In this document: positions 1 through 7,649 of the stretch, piece by piece
How positions within the stretch are numbered: position 1 is the stretch's first letter
Layout of the letters: each line of letters opens with the position of its first letter
Assembly: GCF_024362385.1 (NCBI RefSeq)
Contig: NZ_CP101466.1
Coordinates: forward strand, 3,906,001-3,970,000
Direction: 5' to 3'
Source: Arthrobacter sp. DNA4
GTDB taxonomy: Bacteria > Actinomycetota > Actinomycetes > Actinomycetales > Micrococcaceae
Length of the DNA: 64,000 nucleotides
Position numbers and translations under genes: made by a program
The notes under the pieces: model-generated
Database searches by the model: none
The model's input: the letters and a program-made list of their open reading frames with translations, nothing else
Told to the model about the DNA's origin: nothing

Positions 1-259
1 GCGGGGACGCGATGCTGGTGAACTCCCACCAGCCGTGCGCCTTGTCCCCGTCAGGTCCTGTCATGTAGTAGCTGGCCCGGCCGCCCGGAACGAAGTCGTG
101 CTTGTAGAAAGTGGCGGGATAGGTGGGCGGTCCCCACCAGCGCTCCAGCCGGCGCGGGTCTTCGAAGAGCTGCCAGACGCGCTCCACGCCGGCGTCGAAC
201 TCGGCGACCAGGGTGAGGCTGAGGGCCTCTGGGTTCTTATCCGTACTGATGACTGTCAT
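1..259 (-). CDS. SRPBCC (AHSA1-like) domain protein, 3' end cut by window
   Basis: This is the first 86 codons of an SRPBCC/START-fold protein of the AHSA1 type; the rest lies before base 1. The fold makes a hydrophobic ligand cavity, but the ligand of this member cannot be told. The fragment shows the family block LERWWGPP at residues 38-45, preceded by VERVWQLFEDP. The ATG at 259 has AGGAAGG a few bases upstream, which supports this start. It begins 12 bases after the stop of the ArsR gene, so the two are almost certainly one transcript. The same ArsR-then-SRPBCC layout recurs at 30391-31109. Confidence 0.9.
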   Translation of the reverse strand, partial: MTVISTDKNPEALSLTLVAEFDAGVERVWQLFEDPRRLERWWGPPTYPATFYKHDFVPGGRASYYMTGPDGDKAHGWWEFTSIASP

Positions 260-271
260 GGCAATGCCTTC

Positions 272-604
272 CTAACCTTCAGCGAGAATGTCGGCCATCC
301 GGGCGGCCCGCTGCCGCCAGATCTGTTCATAGTCGTCGAGCAGCCGCCGGGCGTTTTGCAGTCCTTCGTGGTTGCCCCGCACGATCTGCTCCCTTCCACG
401 CTTTTCCTTGGTGACCAGTGAAGCGCGTTCCAACACCGCCACATGTTTTTGGACGGCGGCGAAACTCATGGCGTACAGGGCGGCCAGGCCGGACACGGAG
501 TACTCGCCCACGGTGACCCGGCGGACGATGTCCCGCCGGGTGGAGTCGGCGAATGCCTGGAAGAGGCGGTCCAGTTCGGTCTCGCGCAGCTTTTCTACAA
601 CCAT
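272..604 (-). CDS. ArsR-family winged-helix repressor
   Basis: A 110-residue protein of usual ArsR size. Residues about 7-30 (LDRLFQAFADSTRRDIVRRV) are the typical opening helices, and about 35-65 hold the winged helix with the recognition segment AVQKHVAVLERASLV. There is no CxC metal-binding pair, so this is the SRPBCC-linked subgroup rather than an arsenic sensor. It is first gene of an operon with the SRPBCC gene. A perfect inverted repeat (596-613) covers its start codon and lies directly against the -10 box, so autorepression is the natural inference. The predicted transcription start falls at or next to the ATG, leaving little or no leader. Confidence 0.92.
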   Translation of the reverse strand: MVVEKLRETELDRLFQAFADSTRRDIVRRVTVGEYSVSGLAALYAMSFAAVQKHVAVLERASLVTKEKRGREQIVRGNHEGLQNARRLLDDYEQIWRQRAARMADILAEG

Positions 605-613
605 TTGGTTGTA
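596..613. promoter_or_regulatory. 18-base inverted repeat, probable ArsR operator
   Basis: TACAACC and GGTTGTA form a perfect 7-base inverted repeat with a 4-base spacer (ATTT). It overlaps the start codon of the ArsR gene and begins at the last base of the -10 hexamer. Size and place fit an ArsR dimer site that blocks RNA polymerase. The second ArsR gene (30795-31109) has a repeat of the same 7-4-7 geometry but different sequence. Confidence 0.75.
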
Positions 614-641
614 CGTTAGTCCCGCAGTGACTGCAGGTCAA
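613..641 (-). promoter_or_regulatory. Sigma-70-type promoter of the ArsR-SRPBCC operon
   Basis: On the minus strand TTGACC (641-636) is followed by exactly 17 bases and then TAACGT (618-613). Transcription would start about seven bases further on, at 604-606, which is the ATG itself. This suggests a leaderless mRNA, a common arrangement in Actinobacteria. Confidence 0.65.
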
Positions 642-695
642 GGATTTTTTCCTGTCTCCGGCAGCCCGGCGGCGCCTGCCGGTACCTTAAAGCCC

Positions 696-1424
696 ATGAG
701 TATTTTCCTTGCCGGGGCCGGCCCGGATCCGCTGGGTTTTCCGGACGTCTTTGACCGGTTTGCGGAGGACATCCGGCGGCATGCCGCGCCGGGCCGGACT
801 GCCCGGATCGCCGTTGCCGTGCATCATCATGGCGGAAGCCTGCAGGAGCTGGTGGAAATCTGCGCAGGGCCCCTCCGGCCCAGGCTTGACTGTGAGGTGG
901 TGCCGGTGCCGCTGGCAGAAGGCAGGACAGCGGATCCCGCTGATTTCAGCGGTGTGGACGGCGTGGTGGTGGGCGGCGGATTGACGCCGGCGTACTGGAA
1001 GGGCCTCCGCCCCGCGGGCACCGCGATTTCCGGGCTGGTTGCCGGCGGCGCCCCCTATCTGGGGTTCTCCGCCGGAGCCATGGTGGCACCAGGCCCCGCG
1101 CTGATTGGCGGCTGCCGGATCAACGGGGTGGACGTGTGCGGGGAGGAGTGCTCGGAGGGCCTGGATGCAGTCGACGTCCGGGAGGGCCTGGGGATGGTCC
1201 CGTTCGCGGTGGACGTCCACGCCGCCCAGGCCGGGACACTGAGCCGCGCGGTGGGCGCCGTGGCGGCAGGCCTGGTGGAATGGGCGGTTGCCATCGACGA
1301 GGGCACGGCAGTGGTGCTGGAATCAGTCGGAGACCGGGACTACAAGGTCATTGGCAGCGGGAACTGCTGGGACATCCGCGGAGCAGCCGGCGAGGCGAGA
1401 GTGTCCGTGCGGACCGCCGGTTGA
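696..1424 (+). CDS. Type 1 glutamine amidotransferase-like / peptidase S51-family protein
   Basis: A 242-residue cytosolic protein. The block GFSAGAMV (about residues 127-134) matches the nucleophile-elbow serine of the peptidase S51 (dipeptidase E, cyanophycinase) group within the class I glutamine amidotransferase-like fold. GVVVGGGLTPAYW (about 88-100) is the strand and turn that often precedes it. The start at 696 was chosen because the protein then begins MSIFLAGAGPDP, a normal first strand; the reading frame stays open far upstream but that part is antisense to the ArsR gene. It stands alone between divergent and convergent neighbours. The substrate, probably a peptide or modified peptide, is unknown. 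Confidence 0.8.
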   Translation: MSIFLAGAGPDPLGFPDVFDRFAEDIRRHAAPGRTARIAVAVHHHGGSLQELVEICAGPLRPRLDCEVVPVPLAEGRTADPADFSGVDGVVVGGGLTPAYWKGLRPAGTAISGLVAGGAPYLGFSAGAMVAPGPALIGGCRINGVDVCGEECSEGLDAVDVREGLGMVPFAVDVHAAQAGTLSRAVGAVAAGLVEWAVAIDEGTAVVLESVGDRDYKVIGSGNCWDIRGAAGEARVSVRTAG

Positions 1425-1469
1425 CCGGACGGGGACCGCTGGTGGACTGCAGGGAGCCGGGGCGCCGGC

Positions 1470-2213
1470 CTAGGCGTCGAAGTGGGTCTGGATGCTGCTT
1501 CCGGACAGCTGTTCAATCAGTTCCTTGGCCACGTCCCGCAGCTTCCGGTTGCGGTTGCTGGAGACCTTGGTGAGGATCTCCACCGCCTCCTCCTGGGAAC
1601 ACCGGTTCTGCGCCATGATGACGCCGCAGGCCAGGTTGATGGCGGTCCTGCTCTCCAGGGCAGCTTCGAGGTCATCCGCCCGGTTCTGCGCAGTGTGGAT
1701 GCGGACTGAAAGATGCAAGGTGTTGTGGGCAGCGGCGGCGAAACCCGCCGCCTTGTCGTAAACGTCAGCCGTGAACACGCCCGGCCTGGAGGCGAAGAAG
1801 TTCAGGGCAGCACTGGCCTCGCTGCTGATTTCCAGTGGCACACCCAGGCTGCTCTGCACGCCCCGGCGCGCCAGTTCCTGGTTGTATTTTGTCCAGCGGG
1901 GGTCCCGTGCGACGTCGTCGATCAACACAGGCGCCATCTCCCGCAACGCACGGATACAGGGACCGTCCCCCAGCGCCTGCTCAATGACGTCAAGTTCCAG
2001 CGCCCGGGCACTGCTGCCCGCCGCAGTGGTGGGCCGCCGCCGGAGCTTCAGGGTCACCGCGCACTCAATGTCGTCACCGGCAGCTGCGGATACTGCCGCT
2101 GCCGCCATTCCCGAGAGACCCGACAGGAACTCCACGGCATTTTCAGCCCCCACCAGGACCTCTTGGAGGTGTTGGACAGTCACATCGTCGGCAGGATTCA
2201 GCATGGGGTTCAT
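1470..2213 (-). CDS. GAF-ANTAR transcription antitermination regulator
   Basis: A 247-residue two-domain regulator. Residues about 30-165 are a GAF sensor domain (DGPCIRALREMAPVLIDD, WTKYNQELARRGVQSSLGVPL). Residues about 185-240 are an ANTAR RNA-binding domain with the block AINLACGVIMAQNRCSQEEA. ANTAR proteins bind tandem hairpins in nascent RNA and prevent termination. A close homologue lies on the other strand at 2822-3589, so the two look like an old duplication separated by a 360-base gap. No histidine kinase is adjacent, so signalling probably enters through the GAF domain. Confidence 0.93.
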   Translation of the reverse strand: MNPMLNPADDVTVQHLQEVLVGAENAVEFLSGLSGMAAAAVSAAAGDDIECAVTLKLRRRPTTAAGSSARALELDVIEQALGDGPCIRALREMAPVLIDDVARDPRWTKYNQELARRGVQSSLGVPLEISSEASAALNFFASRPGVFTADVYDKAAGFAAAAHNTLHLSVRIHTAQNRADDLEAALESRTAINLACGVIMAQNRCSQEEAVEILTKVSSNRNRKLRDVAKELIEQLSGSSIQTHFDA

Positions 2214-2573
2214 CTTACGGTCGCCGGGGACCCGCAGGGCAGCGGAGCGGGCATTTACGGGGGCTTAAGCTGAAGTCTCAGGGATCCGCCTGGACTTACC
2301 CGCGGTCCGCTGCTGGACGACGACACCCGGCCCGCAGGCGGCCGGGCCGCGCGAATGCAACCGGCCGCCATACCAGAAACACCTCCAAGGGCGTAGTGTC
2401 AAACGTAGGAGATTTCGGGATGGCTATAGGATCCGGAGGTTGAATGCACGGGCCGAACGCGCCAAGAGCGGGCGGCCGCCAGCCAGGAAAAGCAATTCTG
2501 GCGCAACTATGGATCGAGGCCCGATGGCCGGGAACAATGCGCTGACCACCGCCGGGCCCATGGGACCGCAAGG
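2214..2573. other. Intergenic region between two ANTAR regulators
   Basis: 360 bases separate the divergent ANTAR genes. The left part holds no clear gene. The right part (from about 2430) holds a strong ribosome-binding site and a 33-codon reading frame (listed separately), ending 28 bases before the next gene. No unmistakable tandem hexaloop hairpins of the kind bound by ANTAR proteins could be drawn by eye. Confidence 0.5.
2444..2545 (+). CDS. Possible 33-residue leader peptide upstream of the ANTAR operon
   Basis: An ATG with GGAGG five bases upstream opens a 33-codon frame (MHGPNAPRAGGRQPGKAI and onward) that stops 28 bases before the 83-residue gene. The peptide resembles nothing I recognise. 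The good ribosome-binding site and position in the leader of an antitermination operon are the only support; it could equally be chance in GC-rich DNA. Confidence 0.3.
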   Translation: MHGPNAPRAGGRQPGKAILAQLWIEARWPGTMR

Positions 2574-2825
2574 ATGAACGCCGACTGGACCGGGGACCCC
2601 GACCAACTACTGGAAGCCGACGAGCGGCGAAGGGACGTTGCCCGGCGTTTCCGCGAGACGCAGATACCGATGCTGAAACTGTGGACGTACTACTACGGCC
2701 TCGGTGGCGACGCTGACGAAATGTCATTCGACGCCTACCTCAACGAAGCGCTCCACCTTCCGGCCTCCCAGGTGGGGTTGATCGCCACGGCCATGAGGGA
2801 ACTGACCGCGGGTGAGGACCAATGA
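2574..2825 (+). CDS. Small hypothetical protein coupled to a GAF-ANTAR gene
   Basis: An 83-residue acidic, soluble protein with no signal peptide or membrane segment. It is predicted to be mostly helical, with a central aromatic stretch (LKLWTYYYGLGG, about residues 36-47). I do not recognise the family. Its stop overlaps the start of the following GAF-ANTAR gene by four bases (ATGA at 2822-2825), so the two are translationally coupled and probably act together, for example as a partner or sensor-domain modulator. That role is inference from position only. Confidence 0.8.
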   Translation: MNADWTGDPDQLLEADERRRDVARRFRETQIPMLKLWTYYYGLGGDADEMSFDAYLNEALHLPASQVGLIATAMRELTAGEDQ

Positions 2826-3589
2826 CCGGCAGCGAGGAGCAGCCGTTCCGGGAATCCGAGGGATGGCCGCTGGAGGCAGCAGAGCTGTCGCTGCAGCAAC
2901 TCGTGCTGGAAAGCCCGGACATCAAGGCCTTCCTCACCGAACTGGCGATGCTTGCCAGTACCCGGTTGTCCGTCCCCGGGAACACGATCCACAGCGGCGT
3001 CACGGTGCTGCGGCACAAGCGGCCCCAGGCTGTGGCAGCAAGCGACCCTGCGGCATGGGCCCTTGACGAGCTGCAGAACGGATTCGGCCATGGCCCGTGC
3101 CTTACCGCGCTCCGGCAGGGATCCACCCTCCTTGTGCCAGACCTGGCCGTCGAAGACCGCTGGCGCCCCTATGTCAGGACGGCTGCAGAGCACGGCGTGT
3201 CCTCGATCCTTGCCGTCCCGCTGGACTTGGCGGGGGAAGCAGAAGCGGTACTGAATCTCTACTCGGGCCGCAGCAACGGGTTCTCCGGGGAGGACGTCGC
3301 CACCGTGGAATCGTTCACGGCCCAAGCCGCCAGTTCACTGCGGTTGATCCTGCGGATCTCGCAGCTCCGGGAAGCCAGGAATGACCTCACCGCCGCAATG
3401 CAGTCACGCACCGTGATCGACATGGCGGTGGGTGCGACCATGGCCCAAAACCGCTGCGACCGGGATACCGCCTTCAGCATCCTCTCGCACGCCTCAAGCA
3501 CCAGGAACGTCAAGCTGAGGGAAGTGGCAGCCACCGTCATCACCTCAATCTCCGGAGAACAGAGGATCACCGCCCACTTCGACGAGTAG
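2822..3589 (+). CDS. GAF-ANTAR transcription antitermination regulator
   Basis: A 255-residue homologue of the regulator at 1470-2213. The GAF domain spans about residues 35-180 (HGPCLTALRQGSTLLVPDL, RTAAEHGVSSILAVPLDL) and the ANTAR domain about 192-250 (IDMAVGATMAQNRCDRD). The shared order and motifs show the two arose from one gene. It is the second gene of a coupled pair with the 83-residue protein. Downstream, after 227 bases, comes another small gene of unknown role. RNA targets cannot be named from this window. Confidence 0.93.
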   Translation: MTGSEEQPFRESEGWPLEAAELSLQQLVLESPDIKAFLTELAMLASTRLSVPGNTIHSGVTVLRHKRPQAVAASDPAAWALDELQNGFGHGPCLTALRQGSTLLVPDLAVEDRWRPYVRTAAEHGVSSILAVPLDLAGEAEAVLNLYSGRSNGFSGEDVATVESFTAQAASSLRLILRISQLREARNDLTAAMQSRTVIDMAVGATMAQNRCDRDTAFSILSHASSTRNVKLREVAATVITSISGEQRITAHFDE

Positions 3590-3816
3590 CTGTAACCCGG
3601 ATCACACGTGATGAGATTCACTCGCAACAAATGCGTGATTTGGTTGAGTGCGCCCATCCGCCATGGGCACTATGGATAGGCAGGGCCGGAAACATCCGCC
3701 CTTGACATCCTGGTGACGCAACGAGGCCCACCGGTGAGCGCAGGCCACCGACCCTCCGAGCGCGGACAGGCCATTGCCGGGGACAAAGCCGGCTTGACAC
3801 AGGAAAGTACTGAACA

Positions 3817-4011
3817 ATGACGTTTAACACTGCCGAATCCGTGACGCTGAAGATCTGGGACCGGACCTCCCTCCACGAGACCCTCGATTCCGCGGTCTCC
3901 GACCTCTCCGCGCGCCACAACACCACCACCTGCCGCATCGCCGTCACCTGCAGCGGGCCCAACACCTTCACCTTGAGCGTGCGCGGGAACGAGCCGGCGC
4001 TGGCCCTCTAA
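3817..4011 (+). CDS. Small hypothetical protein, 64 residues
   Basis: A short soluble protein (MTFNTAESVTLKIWDRTSLH at the start) with two cysteines near residues 39 and 45 and a beta-rich C-terminal half. I do not recognise the family. AGGAAAGT lies ten bases before the ATG, and the gene is followed by a strong terminator hairpin, so it looks like a real monocistronic gene. The 227-base region before it contains ATCAC-AC-GTGAT (3601-3612), a short inverted repeat that may be a regulatory site. Its place after the ANTAR operon could mean it belongs to the same response, but nothing shows this directly. Confidence 0.7.
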   Translation: MTFNTAESVTLKIWDRTSLHETLDSAVSDLSARHNTTTCRIAVTCSGPNTFTLSVRGNEPALAL

Positions 4012-4031
4012 GCGGCCCACCCGCATAGGGC

Positions 4032-4075
4032 GTTGACGACGGCGGGCCCCACCCGCCGTCGTCAGCGCCCTTTTC
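4032..4075 (+). terminator. Terminator hairpin, family AGCGGACGACGGCGGG
   Basis: GTTGACGACGGCGGG (4032-4046) pairs with CCCGCCGTCGTCAGC (4052-4066) with one wobble, followed by GCCCTTTT. It ends the 64-residue gene and is one of about eleven related hairpins in the window. Confidence 0.85.
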
Positions 4076-4178
4076 CGTCCACGAAACGGGTGACACGACC
4101 GCAGATATTTCGGGCGTGAACTGTCCACCCGGACCGGCGTAGCATTCGTCAGGTACACCCAAACGACGGGAAGGGCAC

Positions 4179-5216
4179 ATGGCTACCCACCAGAAGGGCA
4201 CCAAATTCAGGTTCGAGTCGCTGGCACTGCCCGTCATCCAGGCACCCATGGCCGGGGGACCCTCCACCCCACGGCTGGCAGCGGCCGTCAGCGGGGCCGG
4301 CGGACTGGGCTTCGTCGCTGCAGGCTACAAGACCGCCGCAACCATGCGCGCCGAGATCGAGGCCGTCAGGGGACAAACGGACAAGCCGTTCGGCGTGAAC
4401 CTCTTCGTACCCCAGGCGTCCGTCATCAGCCAAGCGTCCCTGCAGCAATACGTAGACTCGCTGGCCCCGGACGCCGAGCGCTTCGGCGTGAGCCTCGGCG
4501 AGCCGCGGCATGACGATGACGACTGGGACCAAAAGCTCGAGGCCTTGCTGGACCTGGCACCGGAGGTCGTTTCATTCACCTTCGACATCCCGGAAACCAG
4601 CGTGGTGGAAGCACTGCAGCACCGCGGAATATACGTCATCGCCACAGTCACGGACCGCGAAGAAGCCCTGCGGGCGCTGGCGGCAGGCGCCGATGCGCTG
4701 TGCGTCCAGGGCCCGGAAGCCGGAGGCCACCGCGGAACGTTCAAGCCGGATATGCCTGCTCCCCTGGTGCCCCTCCACGGGATCCTGGGCGCGCTGTCTG
4801 ATCTGGAGGTGCCCCTTATCGCGGCGGGTGGCATTGCCTCGTCGGAGCACACCCGGGCTGCGCTCGCCGTCGGAGCCGTTGCGGTCCAGGCCGGCACCGC
4901 ATTCCTCCGCGCTGATGAAGCGGGAACCAAGCCCGCGCACCGGGCTGCCTTGTCGTCGCCGGACCATTTCACCACCACCGCCCTCACCCGTGCCTTCTCC
5001 GGCCGCAACGCGCGCGGCCTCTACAACGAGTTCATGCGCCGCCATGACGGCGACGCCCCGTACGGCTACCCGGAGATCCACCACCTCACCACTCCCCTGC
5101 GTGCCGCAGCCGCCGCAGCAGGGGAGCCGGAGTGGCTGAACCTGTGGGCCGGCATCAACTACCGGGACACGAAGGAAGGCCCGGCCGTTTCCATCCTGGC
5201 GGCCCTTCGTCCGTAA
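4179..5216 (+). CDS. Nitronate monooxygenase (2-nitropropane dioxygenase family)
   Basis: A 345-residue FMN-dependent TIM-barrel enzyme that oxidises alkyl nitronates to carbonyl compounds and nitrite, detoxifying nitro compounds. The family blocks are clear: LPVIQAPMAGGPSTPRLAAA near residues 16-35, GGLGFVAAGY, CVQGPEAGGHRG (about 179-190), LIAAGGIASSEHTRAALAVG (about 214-233) with the glycine-rich phosphate-binding turn, and VQAGTAFLRADE. Length is normal for class I enzymes. It is a single gene between a terminator and a convergent dehydrogenase. The physiological nitronate is unknown. Confidence 0.93.
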   Translation: MATHQKGTKFRFESLALPVIQAPMAGGPSTPRLAAAVSGAGGLGFVAAGYKTAATMRAEIEAVRGQTDKPFGVNLFVPQASVISQASLQQYVDSLAPDAERFGVSLGEPRHDDDDWDQKLEALLDLAPEVVSFTFDIPETSVVEALQHRGIYVIATVTDREEALRALAAGADALCVQGPEAGGHRGTFKPDMPAPLVPLHGILGALSDLEVPLIAAGGIASSEHTRAALAVGAVAVQAGTAFLRADEAGTKPAHRAALSSPDHFTTTALTRAFSGRNARGLYNEFMRRHDGDAPYGYPEIHHLTTPLRAAAAAAGEPEWLNLWAGINYRDTKEGPAVSILAALRP

Positions 5217-5225
5217 GGCCTGTAC

Positions 5226-5259
5226 CGCCGTCGTCCCCTACCTTAAAGCCCGACGGCGG
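5226..5259. terminator. Bidirectional hairpin between convergent genes
   Basis: CCGCCGTCG (5226-5234) and CGACGGCGG (5251-5259) form a 9-base stem with a 16-base loop. It lies between the stops of nitronate monooxygenase and the minus-strand dehydrogenase, and is a short, inverted member of the same hairpin family. Confidence 0.55.
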
Positions 5260-5311
5260 GCCGGCCCCTTGTGGGAGCCGCCGCGCGCGCCGTGAAAGCG
5301 GGGGTAGTGCT

Positions 5312-6352
5312 TTAGAAGGTGGCGGTGTCGATCACGAAGCGGTACCGGACATCCGATGCCAGCACGCGCTCGTAGGCGTCGTTGATCTTCCCAGCCGGGA
5401 TGACCTCGATCTCGGCGCCCAGGCCGTGCTCGGCGCAGAAGTTGAGCATCTCCTGGGTCTCGCGGATGCCGCCGATCATGGAACCGGCGAAGGAACGGCG
5501 TCCGCCGATCAGCGCGAAGGCGTTGACGGGAAGCGGTTCCGCAGGGGCACCCACGTTGACCAGGGCGCCGTCGAGCTTCAGCAGGCCCAGGTAGGAGCTG
5601 ATGTCGATCGAGGCGCTGACCGTGTTGATGATCAGGTCGAAGGAGCCGGCGAGCTCAGAGAAGGTGTTCTCGTCGCTCGTGGCGAAGTAGTGGTCGGCGC
5701 CAAGCTTCAGGCCGTCCTCCTGCTTCTTCAACGACTGCGACAGGACAGTCACCTCGGCACCCATGGCGTGGGCGAGCTTGACGGCCATGTGGCCCAGGCC
5801 GCCGAGACCGACGACGGCAACGTTCTTGCCGGGGCCGGCACCCCAGTGCCGCAGCGGTGAGTAGGTGGTGATGCCGGCGCACAGCAGCGGTGCGGCGACG
5901 TCGAGGTCGATGCCCTCGGGGATGGTGACGACGAAGTCTTCAGTGACCACAACGTGGGTGGAGTAGCCACCCTGCGTAATGGTGCCGTCGCGGTCAACGG
6001 CGCCATAGGTGCCGGTGTTGCCCTTGAGGCAGTACTGCTCCTCGCCCTTCTGGCAGTTGACGCATTCCCGGCAGGAGTTGACCATGCAGCCAACACCAAC
6101 GCGGTCGCCCACTTTGTGCTTGGTCACCTCGGCCCCCACCTCGGTGACGATGCCGGCAATCTCGTGGCCGGGCACCAGCGGGTACTGCTGCGGGCCCCAG
6201 TCACCGCGGACGGTGTGGATGTCCGAGTGGCAGATGCCGGCGAACTTAATGTCGATCAGGACGTCATGAGGGCCCACTTCGCGGCGCTCAATGGTGGTAG
6301 CCACCAGGTCCTCCGTGGCGGACGGGGATGCATAAGCCTTGACGGTAGTCAT
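5312..6352 (-). CDS. NADP-type zinc alcohol dehydrogenase (AdhC/YahK/CAD group)
   Basis: A 346-residue medium-chain dehydrogenase that interconverts aldehydes and primary alcohols. It has the catalytic zinc ligands in [15 protein letters not shown] (about residues 38-52) and [12 protein letters not shown] (about 63-74), the four structural-zinc cysteines in [15 protein letters not shown] (about 95-109), and the Rossmann turn [13 protein letters not shown] (about 178-190). This cysteine spacing and the GDWG segment are typical of the NADP-preferring cinnamyl-alcohol-dehydrogenase group. It is a lone gene; a purine-rich site precedes the ATG. The true substrate is unknown. Confidence 0.93.
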   Translation of the reverse strand: MTTVKAYASPSATEDLVATTIERREVGPHDVLIDIKFAGICHSDIHTVRGDWGPQQYPLVPGHEIAGIVTEVGAEVTKHKVGDRVGVGCMVNSCRECVNCQKGEEQYCLKGNTGTYGAVDRDGTITQGGYSTHVVVTEDFVVTIPEGIDLDVAAPLLCAGITTYSPLRHWGAGPGKNVAVVGLGGLGHMAVKLAHAMGAEVTVLSQSLKKQEDGLKLGADHYFATSDENTFSELAGSFDLIINTVSASIDISSYLGLLKLDGALVNVGAPAEPLPVNAFALIGGRRSFAGSMIGGIRETQEMLNFCAEHGLGAEIEVIPAGKINDAYERVLASDVRYRFVIDTATF

Positions 6353-6493
6353 GGTTCTCCTGTGATCTGTTGGGGGGACATATAAATGCTACCGGGGTTG
6401 TTCGGAGCAAACCCGGGAAAAGGTGGCACCAAGGTGGCCCTGTTGTGACTGGTCTTCTGAGTCCTACCCTTGGGCCCTTGGGAAAAGGATGCG

Positions 6494-7510
6494 CTAGGGG
6501 CGCAGGAGCACCTTGATGGCGCGGCGTTCGTCCATGGCCTTGTACGCGTCCGCGGCCTGCTCGAGCGGGAGTTCCAGGTCAAACACTTTTCCAGGATTGA
6601 TCGTGCCGCTGAGGATCAGGTCGATCAGCTCCGGCAGGTATTGCCGGACCGGAGCCGGGCCGCCGTGCAGGTGCACATGCGAATAGAACAGGTCCCGCCC
6701 TGGCAACGCCACATCGTGGGAGACTCCCACAAAGCCCACATGGCCGCCTGCCCTGGTGGCGTGGATGGCCTGCAGCATCGATTCCTGCGTGCCCACGGCT
6801 TCGAGGACGGAATGCGCGCCAAGGCCGCCGGTGAGTTCCTTGATCTTCTTCACGCCCCCGTCCCCGCGCTCCGCCACGATGTCCGTGGCGCCAAACTCGC
6901 GTGCCAGCGCCTGCCGGTCCGCGTGGCGGGACATGGCGATGATCCGTTCAGCACCCATCTGCTGCGCTGCGAGGACCCCCAAAAGTCCCACGGCGCCGTC
7001 GCCCACTACTGCCACTGTCTTGCCCGGGCCCACCTCGGCCGCCTTGGCGGCAAACCATCCTGTCCCCAGGACATCGGAGGCCGCAAGCAGCGACGGAATT
7101 TTGCCGGCGTCAGGCATGCCGGGCGTGGCCACCAGGGTGCCGTCCGCCAGCGGGACGCGCATGTATTCTGCCTGTGCACCGCCCACGCCCTGGCGGTGGA
7201 CACACGCGCTCTGGTAGCCGGAGCGGCAGATTTCGCAGGTGTTGTCGGAGGCAAAGAATGACCCGACGACGAACTGGCCCGGCCGGACATTCCTGACCGC
7301 GGCACCGACCTCCTCGACGATTCCCACGTACTCGTGGCCCATCGGCGCGGGCTTGGAAATTTTGTCGGCGCCGCGGTAGGGCCACAGGTCCGACCCGCAG
7401 ACGCAGGCGGCAACGAGTTTGATGACCGCATCCGTTGGCTGCCGGACGGCTGGTTTGGCACGATCCTCGACCCGGACGTCTCCGGGCGCGTGCATGATGG
7501 TTGCGCGCAT
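6494..7510 (-). CDS. Zinc-dependent medium-chain alcohol dehydrogenase
   Basis: A 338-residue dehydrogenase of a different branch from the one at 5312. It shows ACVCGSDLWPYRG (about residues 34-46) and MGHEYVGIVEEVG for the catalytic zinc, a structural-zinc cluster reduced to CEICRSGYQSAC (about 95-106), and the cofactor turn VVGDGAVGLLGVLAA. It is transcribed away from the MmyB-type regulator at 7650. The shared 139-base gap carries a 22-base palindrome that is copied almost exactly upstream of the MFS gene at 11584, so the dehydrogenase and the MFS-cupin operon are probably co-regulated. Substrate is unknown. Confidence 0.92.
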   Translation of the reverse strand: MRATIMHAPGDVRVEDRAKPAVRQPTDAVIKLVAACVCGSDLWPYRGADKISKPAPMGHEYVGIVEEVGAAVRNVRPGQFVVGSFFASDNTCEICRSGYQSACVHRQGVGGAQAEYMRVPLADGTLVATPGMPDAGKIPSLLAASDVLGTGWFAAKAAEVGPGKTVAVVGDGAVGLLGVLAAQQMGAERIIAMSRHADRQALAREFGATDIVAERGDGGVKKIKELTGGLGAHSVLEAVGTQESMLQAIHATRAGGHVGFVGVSHDVALPGRDLFYSHVHLHGGPAPVRQYLPELIDLILSGTINPGKVFDLELPLEQAADAYKAMDERRAIKVLLRP

Positions 7511-7552
7511 GCTGGGTCCTCCACATGGTGAACGGCTGAAAGGGACATTCCC

Positions 7553-7630
7553 ATCAAACCCGGCCCCGGCACCGTTGGCGAGGGCCCTGCTGTAACTGGT
7601 TCCGGCAGAAGCTCCTTAGGGTCCTGCCAT
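7553..7630. promoter_or_regulatory. Copied promoter module with 22-base palindromic operator (copy A)
   Basis: The module runs from ATCAAACC (7553) through TGGCGAGGGCCCTGCTG (7576-7592) to GCCAT (7626). Its core CTGC...AAC-GGTT...GCAG (7587-7608) is an imperfect palindrome. Copy B at 11583-11663 matches 29 of 33 bases from 7576 to 7608 and keeps the 23-base distance from ATCAAACC to TGGCG. It lies between the divergent regulator and dehydrogenase. Confidence 0.75.
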
Positions 7631-7649
7631 CCGTCGTAACGTGTTCCCT

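Noticed and set aside
372-695. The 108-codon upstream extension of the S51-like protein
   Set aside because: It is antisense to the ArsR gene and crosses its promoter; the family domain begins at 696.
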